Below are positions 16,979 to 26,959 of a DNA stretch of 44,006 nucleotides, one piece after another. The position numbers were made by a program, and so were the translations under genes. The notes beneath the pieces were generated by a model. It had not been told where the DNA came from. It worked only from the letters and a program-made list of their open reading frames with translations, and ran no database searches. How positions within the stretch are numbered: position 1 is the first letter of the stretch; every line of letters starts with the position of its first letter. Origin of the DNA: an uncultured Prevotella sp. (lineage in GTDB: Bacteria > Bacteroidota > Bacteroidia > Bacteroidales > Bacteroidaceae); assembly GCF_937863835.1 (NCBI RefSeq), contig NZ_CALMHT010000048.1, positions 1-44,006 of the forward strand, in the 5' to 3' direction.

Positions 16979-18266
16979 AAGAATTTTCAGTGCGCTTTTG
17001 CTCACTGTGGTAACAATTACAGTAGTCGCACAGAGCGGCACAAACTCTCCTTATAGCCAATATGGTTTTGGTATATTATCAGAACAGGGTGGTGGTGCTA
17101 ACCGAGGTATGAACGGTCTTGGTATTGGTTATTTCAGTAACAATCAAGTTAACATTCTCAACCCGGCTTCATACTCCCACATGGATTCACTTACTTTCAT
17201 CTTTGATGCAGGCGTATCCGGACAGAATACGAACTTTGAAGAAGGAAATACGAAGGTGAATGCCAAAAATGCGAATTTTGAATATGCCATAGCCGGATTC
17301 AGAGCTGCAAAAGGATTAGGTATCAGTTTCGGTATCGTACCGTTTACCAATATAGGATACGATTATTATAATACAACTTATATTTCAAAAGATAAAAGCA
17401 ATTATTACACGAATACGTATTCTGGTTCAGGGGGTGTGCATCAGGCGTATCTTGGTGCAGGATGGATGCCTATCAAGAATCTGTCAATTGGTGCCAATTT
17501 CTCTTTTATTTGGGGCGAAATGAATAGATCTGTAGTCAATAGTTATAGTGATGCTTATGTCAATACCCTTTCAAAGTATTATTCTACATCTATAAATAGT
17601 TATAAGATTGATTTAGGTGCGCAATACAGCAGTCATATCACAAAAAAAGATATGTTGACTATCGGACTTACCTATGGAATAGGTCATGATTTGAAAGCAG
17701 ACCCCAATTGCCAGGTTATTTCTACGAATTCACAAACATCCGTATCCGATACAACATCTTATTCGCTTTCCAATGTGTTGAAATTGCCAATGTTCTTCGG
17801 TGCTGGTTTAACATGGAATCATAATGACAAACTGATTGTAGGTGTGGATTATACATTGCAGAAGTGGGGAGACACAGAATTTCCTGAATACAAGGAATTA
17901 CTTAGTGGAACCACTTATGCCCTTTCGAACAATATGTTCAAGGATCGCCATAAAGTAACTTTTGGTGGTGAATATGTTCCAGATGCAAACAGACGCAGTC
18001 TGTTTAGCAGAATACATTATCGTGCAGGTGTATCTTACGCTACACCTTATATTAAAGTAAACGGACAGGACGGACCAAAGGAGATAAGTGCGAGTCTTGG
18101 TTTTGGAATACCAATTACAAATGCCTATAATAATCGCTCTATACTTAATATTTCCGGACAATGGGTTCATTCGTCGGCAAGTAATATGATAACAGAAAAC
18201 ACGCTCCGAATAAACATCGGTATTACTTTCAATGAGCGTTGGTTCATGAAATGGAAAGTCGAATAA
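16965..18266 (+). CDS. Outer-membrane beta-barrel protein, FadL/OmpP1-like
   Basis: A 433-residue outer-membrane protein with a signal peptide (about 1-22, cleavage after VAQS or nearby). The mature start NSPYSQYGFG, then a Gly/Asn-rich stretch (GGGANRGMNGLGIGY) and NQVNILNPASYSHMDSLTF, are like the FadL/TodX-type hydrophobic-substrate channels of Bacteroidetes. The rest alternates aromatic beta-strands and ends in strand-like FNERWFMKWKVE. The start lies inside the last codons of coaX (14-bp overlap), and the end overlaps lptC. It probably sits in the outer membrane as a porin or lipid-related channel; substrate unknown. Confidence 0.82.
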   Translation: MNRYRRIFSALLLTVVTITVVAQSGTNSPYSQYGFGILSEQGGGANRGMNGLGIGYFSNNQVNILNPASYSHMDSLTFIFDAGVSGQNTNFEEGNTKVNAKNANFEYAIAGFRAAKGLGISFGIVPFTNIGYDYYNTTYISKDKSNYYTNTYSGSGGVHQAYLGAGWMPIKNLSIGANFSFIWGEMNRSVVNSYSDAYVNTLSKYYSTSINSYKIDLGAQYSSHITKKDMLTIGLTYGIGHDLKADPNCQVISTNSQTSVSDTTSYSLSNVLKLPMFFGAGLTWNHNDKLIVGVDYTLQKWGDTEFPEYKELLSGTTYALSNNMFKDRHKVTFGGEYVPDANRRSLFSRIHYRAGVSYATPYIKVNGQDGPKEISASLGFGIPITNAYNNRSILNISGQWVHSSASNMITENTLRINIGITFNERWFMKWKVE

Positions 18267-18988
18267 AATTTCTACATACTATCATAGCAGGTTCATTCCT
18301 GTTCCTCTCTGTTGTATCCTGTCAACAGGAAAAGGAGCATATCGCTCCTGCCGTATGGGCGCGTGATTCCGCATCTGTCATGGTTTCTTATGGTGTGAAT
18401 ACTCTTATCTCCGATTCGGGTATCATCAAATACCGTATTGTAACGGAACGATGGGATGTGAATACAGCAAGGAATCCATCAAAATGGTCTTTTGAAAAGG
18501 GTCTGTTTTTGGAACAGTTTGATGAAAAGTTCCATATACAGGCATACATACAGGCTGATACAGCTTATTACTATGACGTTAAAAAGTTATGGGAGTTAAG
18601 AGGTCGGGTTACTGTTCGTAATCTTGACGGACTTGTATTCAGGAGTGAGGAGCTGTTTTGGGATGAAAACATACACGAATTATATTCTCATAGATTCTCA
18701 CGTATCGTTACACCTGAGAGAGAATTGCAGGGAACTTATTTCAGAAGTGATGAACACATGACCCACTATACAGTATCCAATTCAAAAGGTTCGATGGACA
18801 GAAATCCATTGGCCGGTGAGTCTGAACAGAATCCATCAGCTCCGGGAGACACAGCAAAACAGCAACCGCAACAACAGCGTACACCAGTTGTTGCTAAGCC
18901 AAAGGCTCCACCAGTACCATCCACGAATACTCAAAATAAGTCTGCCCAGCAGAATGTATTTAAACCAAGATTATCTAAGTCCAGATGA
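18251..18988 (+). CDS. lptC: LPS export ABC transporter periplasmic protein LptC
   Basis: LptC links the LptBFG inner-membrane transporter to the LptA bridge that carries LPS to the outer membrane. The 245-residue protein has a lipobox-like signal (FLSVVSCQQ), suggesting a lipoprotein rather than the anchored form of Proteobacteria. The LptC fold follows, with conserved phrases LISDSGIIKYRI, ADTAYYYDVKKLWELRG and SEELFWDENIHELYS. A long Pro/Gln/Ala-rich tail (about 185-245) is probably disordered. The frame opens at TTG 18239, but ATG 18251 is preferred; it overlaps the upstream gene by 16 bp. The stop overlaps the next ATG (ATGA). Confidence 0.9.
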   Translation: MESRIKFLHTIIAGSFLFLSVVSCQQEKEHIAPAVWARDSASVMVSYGVNTLISDSGIIKYRIVTERWDVNTARNPSKWSFEKGLFLEQFDEKFHIQAYIQADTAYYYDVKKLWELRGRVTVRNLDGLVFRSEELFWDENIHELYSHRFSRIVTPERELQGTYFRSDEHMTHYTVSNSKGSMDRNPLAGESEQNPSAPGDTAKQQPQQQRTPVVAKPKAPPVPSTNTQNKSAQQNVFKPRLSKSR

Positions 18989-20241
18989 CAACACAGATTA
19001 TAGGGATATTAATAACAATGCTGTTTTCCGCATTCTTTTCTGGAATGGAAATAGCTTTTGTTTCCAGTAACCGGTTGCTTGCAGAAATGGATAAGGAGAA
19101 AAATGGTGTTTCACAAAAGGCTATATCCTTATTTTACAGGCATCCTAATAATTTTGTGTCCACTATGCTCGTAGGCAATAATATATCATTGGTTGTCTAT
19201 GGTATATTGATAGCGGCATTGTTCGATTCAACGATTTTCAAAGGACAGCCAGTCGGATTCACGGTTCCTGCAGATACAATACTATCGACCGTCATTGTTT
19301 TGTTTACTGGGGAATTTCTCCCTAAAACATTATTTAAGAGCAGTCCTAACAGATTACTTACTTTTTTTGCCGTACCGGCATTGGTTTGCTATATAGTGTT
19401 GTATCCGATATCACGTTTTTCAACATTCTTGTCGAGACTGTTGTTGAGGATGTTTGGCGTAAAAATGAAAACGGCAAGTGAAGACAAAGAGTTCTCCAAG
19501 GTTGATCTGGATTATTTAGTGCAGAGCAGTATAGACAATGCAAAGGACGACAATGAAATAGATGATGAGGTTAAAATATTCCAGAACGCTTTGGATTTTT
19601 CGGATACCAAGGTTCGCGACTGTATGGTACCCCGTACGGAGATTCAGGCTGTGGACATCACTTGCAGTGAAAACGAACTACTCAACAAATTTGTGGAAAG
19701 TGGTAATTCCAAAATCATAGTTTATAAGGAAGACATAGATCATGTGATTGGTTACATCCATTCTTCGGAAATGTTTAAGAATTCAGATAAATGGCAGGAT
19801 AGCATACGTACCATGCCTTTCGTACCGGAAACCATGGCGGCTCAGAAATTGATGCATATATTTCTTCAACAAAAAAAGAGTCTGGGCGTGGTGGTCGATG
19901 AATTTGGAGGTACAAGCGGCATCGTATCCCTTGAGGATATCGTAGAGGAGATATTCGGGGATATAGAGGATGAACATGATAATTCAAACTATATTGCCAA
20001 TAAGACGGATAATGGAGAATATATATTGTCTGCACGTCTGGAAATAGAAAAAGTAAATGAAATGTTTGATCTTGATTTACCCGAGAGTGCAGACTATATG
20101 ACGGTAAGTGGACTGATTTTGCATTATTATCAGAGTTTCCCAAAACTCAACGAAATTGTGACGATAGGTAAGTTCGAATTCAAGATTATTAAGAATACAA
20201 TGACCAAAATAGAGCTTGTGAGACTAAAAGTTAACCCGTAA
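18985..20241 (+). CDS. CorC/HlyC family membrane protein (DUF21-CBS)
   Basis: A 418-residue inner-membrane protein. Residues 1 to about 180 form the DUF21/CNNM transmembrane domain (MLFSAFFSGMEIAFVSSNR at the N-terminus). A CBS pair follows at about 205-320 (DCMVPRTEIQAVD to GTSGIVSLEDIVEEIFGDIEDE). The CorC_HlyC domain closes the protein (about 335-415). Relatives are linked to magnesium/cobalt efflux, and in flavobacteria the similar GldE belongs to the gliding gene set; no specific role can be fixed here. It overlaps lptC by 4 bp and is the last gene of the coaX operon. A 100-bp gap with promoter elements separates it from the PpiD-like gene. Confidence 0.9.
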   Translation: MTTQIIGILITMLFSAFFSGMEIAFVSSNRLLAEMDKEKNGVSQKAISLFYRHPNNFVSTMLVGNNISLVVYGILIAALFDSTIFKGQPVGFTVPADTILSTVIVLFTGEFLPKTLFKSSPNRLLTFFAVPALVCYIVLYPISRFSTFLSRLLLRMFGVKMKTASEDKEFSKVDLDYLVQSSIDNAKDDNEIDDEVKIFQNALDFSDTKVRDCMVPRTEIQAVDITCSENELLNKFVESGNSKIIVYKEDIDHVIGYIHSSEMFKNSDKWQDSIRTMPFVPETMAAQKLMHIFLQQKKSLGVVVDEFGGTSGIVSLEDIVEEIFGDIEDEHDNSNYIANKTDNGEYILSARLEIEKVNEMFDLDLPESADYMTVSGLILHYYQSFPKLNEIVTIGKFEFKIIKNTMTKIELVRLKVNP

Positions 20242-20286
20242 AGTGTTTTTTTACGTAAAAAGGACGGCTATTTGCTATCTTTTTTG

Positions 20287-20307
20287 TAAATTTGTACGCT
20301 AAATTTG
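20287..20307 (+). promoter_or_regulatory. Tandem -7 elements upstream of the PpiD-like gene
   Basis: TAAATTTG appears at 20287-20294 and again at 20300-20307, 13 bp apart. Either would leave a leader of 30-45 nt. No -33 element is at the ideal spacing for both. Confidence 0.5.
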
Positions 20308-20341
20308 AGAACATAAATAAAAACAAAAATAATTTAAAGTA

Positions 20342-22480
20342 ATGGCAGCATTAGGAAAAATTAGAAGCAAAGGGGTGTTTCTGGTTGCTATAATAGCATT
20401 CGGCCTCTTCGCATTCATTGCTGAGGAACTATTTCGTTCATGTGAATCTACACAGAATGAGAGTAAACAGCAGGTAGGTGAAATTTTAGGTGAGAAAATC
20501 TCAGTCCAGGATTTTCAGAAACTCATTGACGAGTACACCGATGTGATCAAAATGACACAGGGACGTGATAATCTGACAGATGAAGAACTGAATCAAGTGA
20601 AGGATCAAATCTGGAACACTTATGTTCAGAATAAGATTATCGAAAAAGAGGCTAAGAAATTAGGTCTTACAGTTACTGATCAGGAAATTGAGAATATCCT
20701 CAATGAGGGTACCAATCAAATGCTTGCTCAGACTCCGTTCGTAAATCAGCAGACAGGTCGCTTTGATGCAAACATGCTAAAGAAATTCCTCGCTGAATAC
20801 AAGACAATGGATAAGACAAAGAATGCGCAGGCTTACGAGCAGTACCAGAAAATTTATAATTACTGGACTTTCATTGAAAAGACTCTTCGTCAGCAGACAT
20901 TGGCAAGCAAGTATCAGAGCCTTCTTGCCCATTGCTTGATTTCCAATCCGATTTCAGCAAAGATGGCATTCGAAGGTCGTTCAGTGGAAAGTAATATCCA
21001 GTTGGCTTCTGTGGCTTATTCTTCTATCAATGATAATAAGGTTAAGGTTTCTGAAAGTGACCTGAAGGCTAAGTATGATGAGATGAAGGAACAGTTTAAG
21101 CAGTTCATCGAAAGTCGTGATATTAAATATGTAGATTATCAGGTTGTCGCATCCAAAACAGACCTTGCTGCATTGAACAAGGAAATGACCGCTGCTGCAA
21201 ATCAGTTGAAGAGTGGTGCGGATGTTGCACAGACAGTACGCAAGGCCAGTTCTTTGGTCAACTATCTTGGCATTCCTGTATCAGCAAAGGGCTTCCCACA
21301 GGATATCGCAGCCAGACTGGATTCCATGGCAGTAGGACAGGTTTACGGACCAGCTGTTAATGCACAGGACAATAGTATCAACATTATCAAATTGATTGGT
21401 AAGACACAGATGCCAGACTCAATCCAGTATCGTCAGATACAGATTGGCGGCGCAAGTGTAGACGCAGCTCGTAAAACTGCCGACAGTGTGCTCACAGCTA
21501 TCAAGGGTGGTGCAGACTTCGCTACGATCGCTAAGAAATATGGTCAGGATGCTAAAGAACAATGGTTGACTTCAGCAATGTATGAAGGAAGCAGTTCTCT
21601 CGAAGGTGACAATAAAACTTATCTTGAGGCATTGACAGGAATGGCAGTCGGCGGAATGCAGAATGTAGCTGTTACAAATGGTAACATTATCGTTCAGGTT
21701 CTTGACCATAAAGGTATGGAAACCAAATATAATGCGGCTGTAATCAAGAAGACTATTGAATTCTCAAAGGGCACATATTCTCAAGCTTATAACAAGTTTA
21801 GTCAGTTCGTAAGTGAAAGTCAGGATGCAAAAGCAATTATAGCCAATGCACCAAAATTCGGATTTAAAGTACAAGAGCATAAAGACTTGTTTAATTCAGA
21901 GCATTATGTAGCTGGTATCCATTCTACACGTGATGCTATGAAATGGATATTCGAGGCTAAGGCAGGTGATGTTTCTCCTCTGTATGAGTGTGGAAATAAT
22001 GATCATTTGCTAGTGTTGATTATGACCAAGATACATTCTGCAGGATATCGTTCTTTGGATGATGTGAAGGATGCCGTAAAGGCTGAAGTCGTAAAAGAAA
22101 AGAAATATGAGATGATACAGGCTCAAATGAAAGGCGTCAATAGTATTGCAGCAGCAAAGGCTAAAGGTGCAATTGTTTCTGCTGTAAACCAGGTGACATT
22201 CTCTTCTCCTACATTTGTTCAGGCTACTGGTGCTAGCGAACCGGCTATCAGCGGTGTCGTAGCAGCAACAGCAGCTGGCAAGTTCTGCCCACGTGTTATC
22301 AAAGGTAACGCAGCCGGTTATATGGTTCAGGTTGTTAATAAGACAAAACGTCCTGGCAAGTTTGACGACAAGACAGAAGAGCAGCAGCTCTCTCAACAGT
22401 CAATGCAAGCTGCAAGTCGTTTTATGAACGAGTTATATCAGAAAGCTAATGTCGTAGATAACAGATATCTGTTCTTCTAA
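20342..22480 (+). CDS. PpiD/SurA-like periplasmic peptidyl-prolyl isomerase
   Basis: A 712-residue membrane-anchored folding factor. An N-terminal anchor helix (about 12-28, VFLVAIIAFGLFAFIAEELF) is followed by a SurA-N-type helical chaperone domain (about 40-230). Next come parvulin-type isomerase segments: SIQYRQIQIGG with the ADFATIAKKYGQDA phrase around 365-405, and a second, degenerate region around 530-590. It probably assists folding of exported proteins, including the outer-membrane proteins encoded nearby. It carries its own promoter and ends in a strong terminator. PpiD fits better than SurA because the anchor is uncleaved. Confidence 0.9.
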   Translation: MAALGKIRSKGVFLVAIIAFGLFAFIAEELFRSCESTQNESKQQVGEILGEKISVQDFQKLIDEYTDVIKMTQGRDNLTDEELNQVKDQIWNTYVQNKIIEKEAKKLGLTVTDQEIENILNEGTNQMLAQTPFVNQQTGRFDANMLKKFLAEYKTMDKTKNAQAYEQYQKIYNYWTFIEKTLRQQTLASKYQSLLAHCLISNPISAKMAFEGRSVESNIQLASVAYSSINDNKVKVSESDLKAKYDEMKEQFKQFIESRDIKYVDYQVVASKTDLAALNKEMTAAANQLKSGADVAQTVRKASSLVNYLGIPVSAKGFPQDIAARLDSMAVGQVYGPAVNAQDNSINIIKLIGKTQMPDSIQYRQIQIGGASVDAARKTADSVLTAIKGGADFATIAKKYGQDAKEQWLTSAMYEGSSSLEGDNKTYLEALTGMAVGGMQNVAVTNGNIIVQVLDHKGMETKYNAAVIKKTIEFSKGTYSQAYNKFSQFVSESQDAKAIIANAPKFGFKVQEHKDLFNSEHYVAGIHSTRDAMKWIFEAKAGDVSPLYECGNNDHLLVLIMTKIHSAGYRSLDDVKDAVKAEVVKEKKYEMIQAQMKGVNSIAAAKAKGAIVSAVNQVTFSSPTFVQATGASEPAISGVVAATAAGKFCPRVIKGNAAGYMVQVVNKTKRPGKFDDKTEEQQLSQQSMQAASRFMNELYQKANVVDNRYLFF

Positions 22481-22499
22481 GATATAAGAGATATTGAAT

Positions 22500-22536
22500 A
22501 AAAAAGTTCCCGAATCTGGATTCGGGAACTTTTTTA
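22500..22536. terminator. Bidirectional rho-independent terminator
   Basis: GTTCCCGAAT (22506-22515) and ATTCGGGAAC (22520-22529) form a perfect 10-bp stem with a 4-nt loop. It is flanked by an A-run on the left and a T-run on the right, so it can stop transcription from both the PpiD-like gene (plus) and the helicase gene (minus). Confidence 0.92.
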
Positions 22537-22582
22537 TTTATTGATGATAATACCTTATTTGTCTAATTCCAATTACACAGAA

Positions 22583-24319
22583 TTATTTTTTAGGTTTGGA
22601 TAATTTATCCAGCCTTCTTTGTGCATCTTTAGCTTCTGGGTATAGTTCCAAAGCTTTCTTGTAATTCGACATGGCGGCCTCGTCCATGTGTTCTTTTTCG
22701 CATTCTTTTCCAAGAAGTGTATATTCCGCAGCCAGTTTTTTTAAGAATTGTTCTTGCTTCTTTTTCTCTTCGATTAGTTGCCTTTTTTCCTCTTTCAGTG
22801 AATTGATGGTATTCAGTTTCATTCGGATAAGTCTTTTGGATGCAGGCTTTTCTATATCATATCTGCTATGTATCGCTTTAAAGAAGTTGTCTATAAAAGA
22901 ATCCATATTACCATCGTCGAAGGCCTTTGCAGCATCATAGTATTCTTTATCCGCCTTGCTTTCGTTCATAGCCTTGTTGATAAGACGGTTGTCATTATAA
23001 TGGCGCGCGAAATTGATAATCTCGTTGCGGACGAATATCTCATCACGTCGGATAGGTTCTTTGAGACTGATGCCTTCGAGCGATGTACAGCGACTAAGTG
23101 CCACGTACGCCTGTCCACCGGCAAAAACGCCTCCTGTAAAATCTATTTTCACTTGTCTGAACGTCAGTCCCTGACTCTTGTGAACGGTAATGGCCCAAGC
23201 AAGACGTATTGGATATTGGATATAAACGCCGAGTTCTTCTTCTTCGATTTTCTTTTCAACTTCGTTGAATGTATATCTCAGGTTGCGCCACGACTCACGT
23301 TGAACCTCATATTCATTTCCGTCTTCTGTTATTACATAGATGATACCTTCTTCTTCGTCAATGGCTTCAATGACACCTAAAGTTCCGTTGACCCACCGTT
23401 TGTCGATATCATTTTTTATGAAAATGATTTGTGCACCTACTTTTATCTGGAGTTCCATAGGAGTAGGGAGGGAATTCTCAGGAAATTCACCTTTTATTTC
23501 TCCTGTAAATGTGGATGTGTCACCAGGTAATTCTTCCAGTTGTTTCTCGTTTATATAGTCTACCGTATCACGTCTTGTAGCAAGAGTGATGGCAAGGTTG
23601 TTATCCTTGGTTTTCAGTTCCGTACCGACACGTCCGTTCAGTTCATTGATATCGTCTGCTTGTGTCGTATTAGTTCGTATGCGGTCGAGAATTTTGATAA
23701 AAACAGGATTAGTCTGTCTGTATACCTTTTTCAGTTCGATGCTTACCAATTGCATTTCACGAAACACATGGGCATCAAAAAAGAAGCACGACGGATAAAA
23801 AGGTCTCAGCAGTTTACGGTCATCCTCTTTAACCACAGGTTCCAACTGGTATATGTCACCAACGAGCAACAGTTGTTTTCCACCAAAAGGTTCACGCATA
23901 TTGCGGGAGTATATCCTCAATACCTTATCAATGAAATCTATAATGTCAGCTCTGACCATACTAATCTCATCAATAATGATAAGTTCCACCTCCCGGAGCA
24001 CTTTCCGTTGGGCACTATTATATTTCAGCGTATCCTTGATATGACGTGCAGAATATTGGGAATCGTTGGGCAGTAACGGGTGAAACGGTATTTTGAAGAA
24101 ACTGTGCAGGGTGGAACCGCCGGCATTGATTGCTGCGATACCGGTAGGAGCCAGTACGACATATTTCTTTTTCGTTACCGAACATATATATCTGAGAAAA
24201 GTCGATTTACCCGTCCCTGCTTTTCCGGTAAGGAAAAGCGAGCGACGGGTAAACTGTATTAATTGCAGAGCCTGTTGCAGCTCTTTGTTATCTAAATCGA
24301 CATCGGGATTAGAAGTCAT
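22583..24319 (-). CDS. Pif1/RecD-like superfamily 1 helicase with TPR-like tail
   Basis: A 578-residue ATP-dependent 5'-3' DNA helicase candidate. Walker A GKAGTGKST is at about residue 32-40, with VLAPTGIAAINAGG as motif Ia and Walker B IIDEIS. The C-terminal motifs include AITVHKSQGLTF and AYVALSRCTSLEGI, which place it near Pif1/RecD2 helicases. From about residue 470 there is a lysine- and glutamate-rich coiled coil (KEEKRQLIEEKKKQEQ), then a TPR-like motif (AMSNYKKALELYPEAKDAQ) not found in Pif1 itself. Its ATG overlaps the end of the penicillin-binding protein gene by 11 bp. DNA maintenance is the likely role; the fusion partner and target are unknown. Confidence 0.88.
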   Translation of the reverse strand: MTSNPDVDLDNKELQQALQLIQFTRRSLFLTGKAGTGKSTFLRYICSVTKKKYVVLAPTGIAAINAGGSTLHSFFKIPFHPLLPNDSQYSARHIKDTLKYNSAQRKVLREVELIIIDEISMVRADIIDFIDKVLRIYSRNMREPFGGKQLLLVGDIYQLEPVVKEDDRKLLRPFYPSCFFFDAHVFREMQLVSIELKKVYRQTNPVFIKILDRIRTNTTQADDINELNGRVGTELKTKDNNLAITLATRRDTVDYINEKQLEELPGDTSTFTGEIKGEFPENSLPTPMELQIKVGAQIIFIKNDIDKRWVNGTLGVIEAIDEEEGIIYVITEDGNEYEVQRESWRNLRYTFNEVEKKIEEEELGVYIQYPIRLAWAITVHKSQGLTFRQVKIDFTGGVFAGGQAYVALSRCTSLEGISLKEPIRRDEIFVRNEIINFARHYNDNRLINKAMNESKADKEYYDAAKAFDDGNMDSFIDNFFKAIHSRYDIEKPASKRLIRMKLNTINSLKEEKRQLIEEKKKQEQFLKKLAAEYTLLGKECEKEHMDEAAMSNYKKALELYPEAKDAQRRLDKLSKPKK

Positions 24320-26939
24320 CTAAGTTCATTTGCTGATAAGTAGGTTTGCTCTTCTTTTTCTTTGCCTTTTTTGTCTCATTGGCAGCCGGTTCTACCGCTT
24401 CAGATTTCTGAGCGGAAGGCTTTGCCGATTTTGTTGCCGGCTTTTCCGGTTTCGTAGCTGCGTTCTCTGGTGCTGTTGTTTCTTCAACAGGAGCTCCTTC
24501 TTCACCTACATTATTATCCTTTACTATAGGATTTCCATTTTCGTCCAGTTCTATCATCTCATCCTCGCCGTTCAGACTGTCGTTGACTACTGCCTTCGGT
24601 TTAGGCGCATAACTTGCGCAGTTGTACATAGAACTTGTTATATCGTCATCTTTCGGTTTTTCGAATTTACCGTGATAACGTTTGAAATGAGGGTCCTTCA
24701 ATAAACTTTGGAAGAAATATCCGCATATTGGTAATGCGGTACGACTACCTTGTCCGAGGGCACCTGTACGGAAGTGAATACAGCGATACTCTCCGCCTAC
24801 CCATGCCCCGGCTACAAGATTAGGACTGACGCCAACGAACCATGCATCTGAGTGATTATTGGATGTTCCTGTTTTACCTCCAAATTCAGTATCTCGGTAA
24901 TCACCGACATATCCCCAGAGAGGTTGTGATGTACCACCTGGTTCACGCATACCACCTTGAAGCATCTGCTGCATTAGGAATGCGCTCTTGTAAGGTATAG
25001 CCTGATGAGTTTCTGACGGGGCCGTGTATACTTCGTTACCGTCTCTGTCTACAATACGTGTGACCAATACAGGTGCATGTGCCTTACCGTTGTTAGCAAC
25101 ACAACAATATGAGTTGACCAGTTCAAGAAGGTTTACGTCCGAAGAACCGAGTGCCAATGACGGAGTATCATCAAGAGGACTCTCTATACCCATTTCGTGT
25201 GCCGTCTTAATAATATTAGCGATGCCCACTTCCTGTCCCAGTCTTACGGCTACGGAATTGACACTCTTTGCGAAAGCACTCTTCAGAGGCATCGAATCTC
25301 CTGAGAAAGAACCGTTGGCGTTGGATGGAGTCCAAGTCACAACTTTCTTCTTGATCTTGTCATAAACATCCATACTGATATACTCATCACGGCGTTTATC
25401 GCAAGGGGTCAGTCCTTGGTTCATAGCTTCCGTATAGACGAAAAGTTTGAATGTAGAACCAGGTTGACGCATGGATGTCACTTTATCATATTTCCAAGTC
25501 TGGAAATCGATATCTCCCACCCATGCCTTGACATAACCGGTCTGAGGTTCCATTGCGACAAAACCGCAATGCATGAAATGAACCATATATTTGAGAGAGT
25601 CGATGGTGCTCATCTCTTTCTCTATGTATCCTTTTTTATAGTCGAACAATTTCACTTTGTGAGGTTTGTTCAGACATATTGCAACAGAGTCAGGGTTTGT
25701 GTTTCCATACTTTTCAACCAGATGATTATATTCAGGAAGCTTCTGTACTTTATCTTCAATAAATCCCGGTATCACATTTCCGTCTTCATCTACCCACGGA
25801 TCACGATCGCCCCAATGTGCTTTGAAGTTCTGTTGTACGATTCTCATTTGTTTTATTGCAGCTTCCTCAGCGTATTTCTGCATCTTGGTATCAACTGTGG
25901 TGTATATTTTCAGACCACTGGTGTAGAGGTCATATCCATTCTGTTTGCACCAGTCTTTCAGATAGTTGGCTACAGCTTCACGGAAATAAGTAGCCTGACC
26001 GTCGTAAGTGTTTTCTACGCTGTATTGCAGTTTGATAGGAATTTCTTTTAGTGAGTCGTAAGTGAGACGGCTCATGTCACCGTGAGTAACCATATTGTCC
26101 ATAACCACATTACGTCTTTTCAGACTATTTTTAGGATTGGCGATAGGGTTATAATATGATGTAGCCTTCAGCATGCCGACCAAAACGGCAGCCTGCTCGG
26201 TTGTCATCTTCTTCGGGGTCGTATTGAAGTATGTCTTACATGCTGTTTTGATACCGTAAGCGTTACTGCCGAAATCGACAGTATTGGCATACATAATCAA
26301 TATGTCCTTCTTGTCGTACATCATTTCAAGTTTGGTAGCGATAATCCACTCCTTACTTTTCATGATAAGCATACGAAGTCCAGGAATATATCCGAGCAGA
26401 CCGGTAGAATACTGTGTACGTACGCGGAACATGTTCTTAGCCAACTGCTGAGTAATTGTAGAAGCTCCACGTGCATCATGATGCATGACCATATCCTTGG
26501 CAGCGCCAATCAGACCGATAGGGTCAATACCGTGATGTTTGTAAAAACGTTCGTCTTCTGTATCTATGAGGGCATGCCAGAAATCAGGATTTACCTCGTC
26601 ATATTTTACGGGTTGACGGTTTTGGTTGAAGAATCGACCTATCATAATACCATCGGCACTGTAAATCTCAGATGCTTCGGCCGTGTTAGGATGTTTTATT
26701 CTAGAGAAACCTGGTGATTTTCCGAATAGCCATAGAAAGTTCATATCTACGGCACCGAGGTAAATGAAAAACAAAACGATTAATGAAACTATTATTGCTA
26801 TCGTCTTTTTATACCATGGAGCTTCATGATACAGTCCCTTGTACCATCTCCAGAATTGGCGTATTTTAGAAACGCACCATCTCAAAATTCTGATAATACG
26901 TGAATCTTTACTTTCGTTCAATTTGTTAATCATATTCAT
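24309..26939 (-). CDS. Bifunctional class A penicillin-binding protein (PBP1A-like)
   Basis: An 876-residue peptidoglycan synthase. A cytoplasmic stub and one transmembrane helix (about 45-65) are followed by a GT51 glycosyltransferase domain with catalytic glutamates in IDTEDERFYKHHG and the STITQQLAKNMF block. The transpeptidase follows: SxxK in PGSTFKLF, SxN in KSVNS, and KTG in GGKTGTSNN. The C-terminus is an unusual Lys/Ala/Pro/Glu-rich tail of about 110 residues. The frame runs on to TTG 26963, which lies inside a TATCTTTG -7 element; ATG 26939 (or 26933) gives a normal leader. It precedes and overlaps the helicase gene, so both may be expressed together. Confidence 0.95.
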   Translation of the reverse strand: MNMINKLNESKDSRIIRILRWCVSKIRQFWRWYKGLYHEAPWYKKTIAIIVSLIVLFFIYLGAVDMNFLWLFGKSPGFSRIKHPNTAEASEIYSADGIMIGRFFNQNRQPVKYDEVNPDFWHALIDTEDERFYKHHGIDPIGLIGAAKDMVMHHDARGASTITQQLAKNMFRVRTQYSTGLLGYIPGLRMLIMKSKEWIIATKLEMMYDKKDILIMYANTVDFGSNAYGIKTACKTYFNTTPKKMTTEQAAVLVGMLKATSYYNPIANPKNSLKRRNVVMDNMVTHGDMSRLTYDSLKEIPIKLQYSVENTYDGQATYFREAVANYLKDWCKQNGYDLYTSGLKIYTTVDTKMQKYAEEAAIKQMRIVQQNFKAHWGDRDPWVDEDGNVIPGFIEDKVQKLPEYNHLVEKYGNTNPDSVAICLNKPHKVKLFDYKKGYIEKEMSTIDSLKYMVHFMHCGFVAMEPQTGYVKAWVGDIDFQTWKYDKVTSMRQPGSTFKLFVYTEAMNQGLTPCDKRRDEYISMDVYDKIKKKVVTWTPSNANGSFSGDSMPLKSAFAKSVNSVAVRLGQEVGIANIIKTAHEMGIESPLDDTPSLALGSSDVNLLELVNSYCCVANNGKAHAPVLVTRIVDRDGNEVYTAPSETHQAIPYKSAFLMQQMLQGGMREPGGTSQPLWGYVGDYRDTEFGGKTGTSNNHSDAWFVGVSPNLVAGAWVGGEYRCIHFRTGALGQGSRTALPICGYFFQSLLKDPHFKRYHGKFEKPKDDDITSSMYNCASYAPKPKAVVNDSLNGEDEMIELDENGNPIVKDNNVGEEGAPVEETTAPENAATKPEKPATKSAKPSAQKSEAVEPAANETKKAKKKKSKPTYQQMNLDDF

Positions 26940-26959
26940 AATGTATATTATTTCCGTGT

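Noticed and set aside
16210..20241. coaX operon genes as a mobile element cargo
   Set aside because: No integrase, transposase, tRNA end or direct repeats flank it, and the gene content is core envelope genes.
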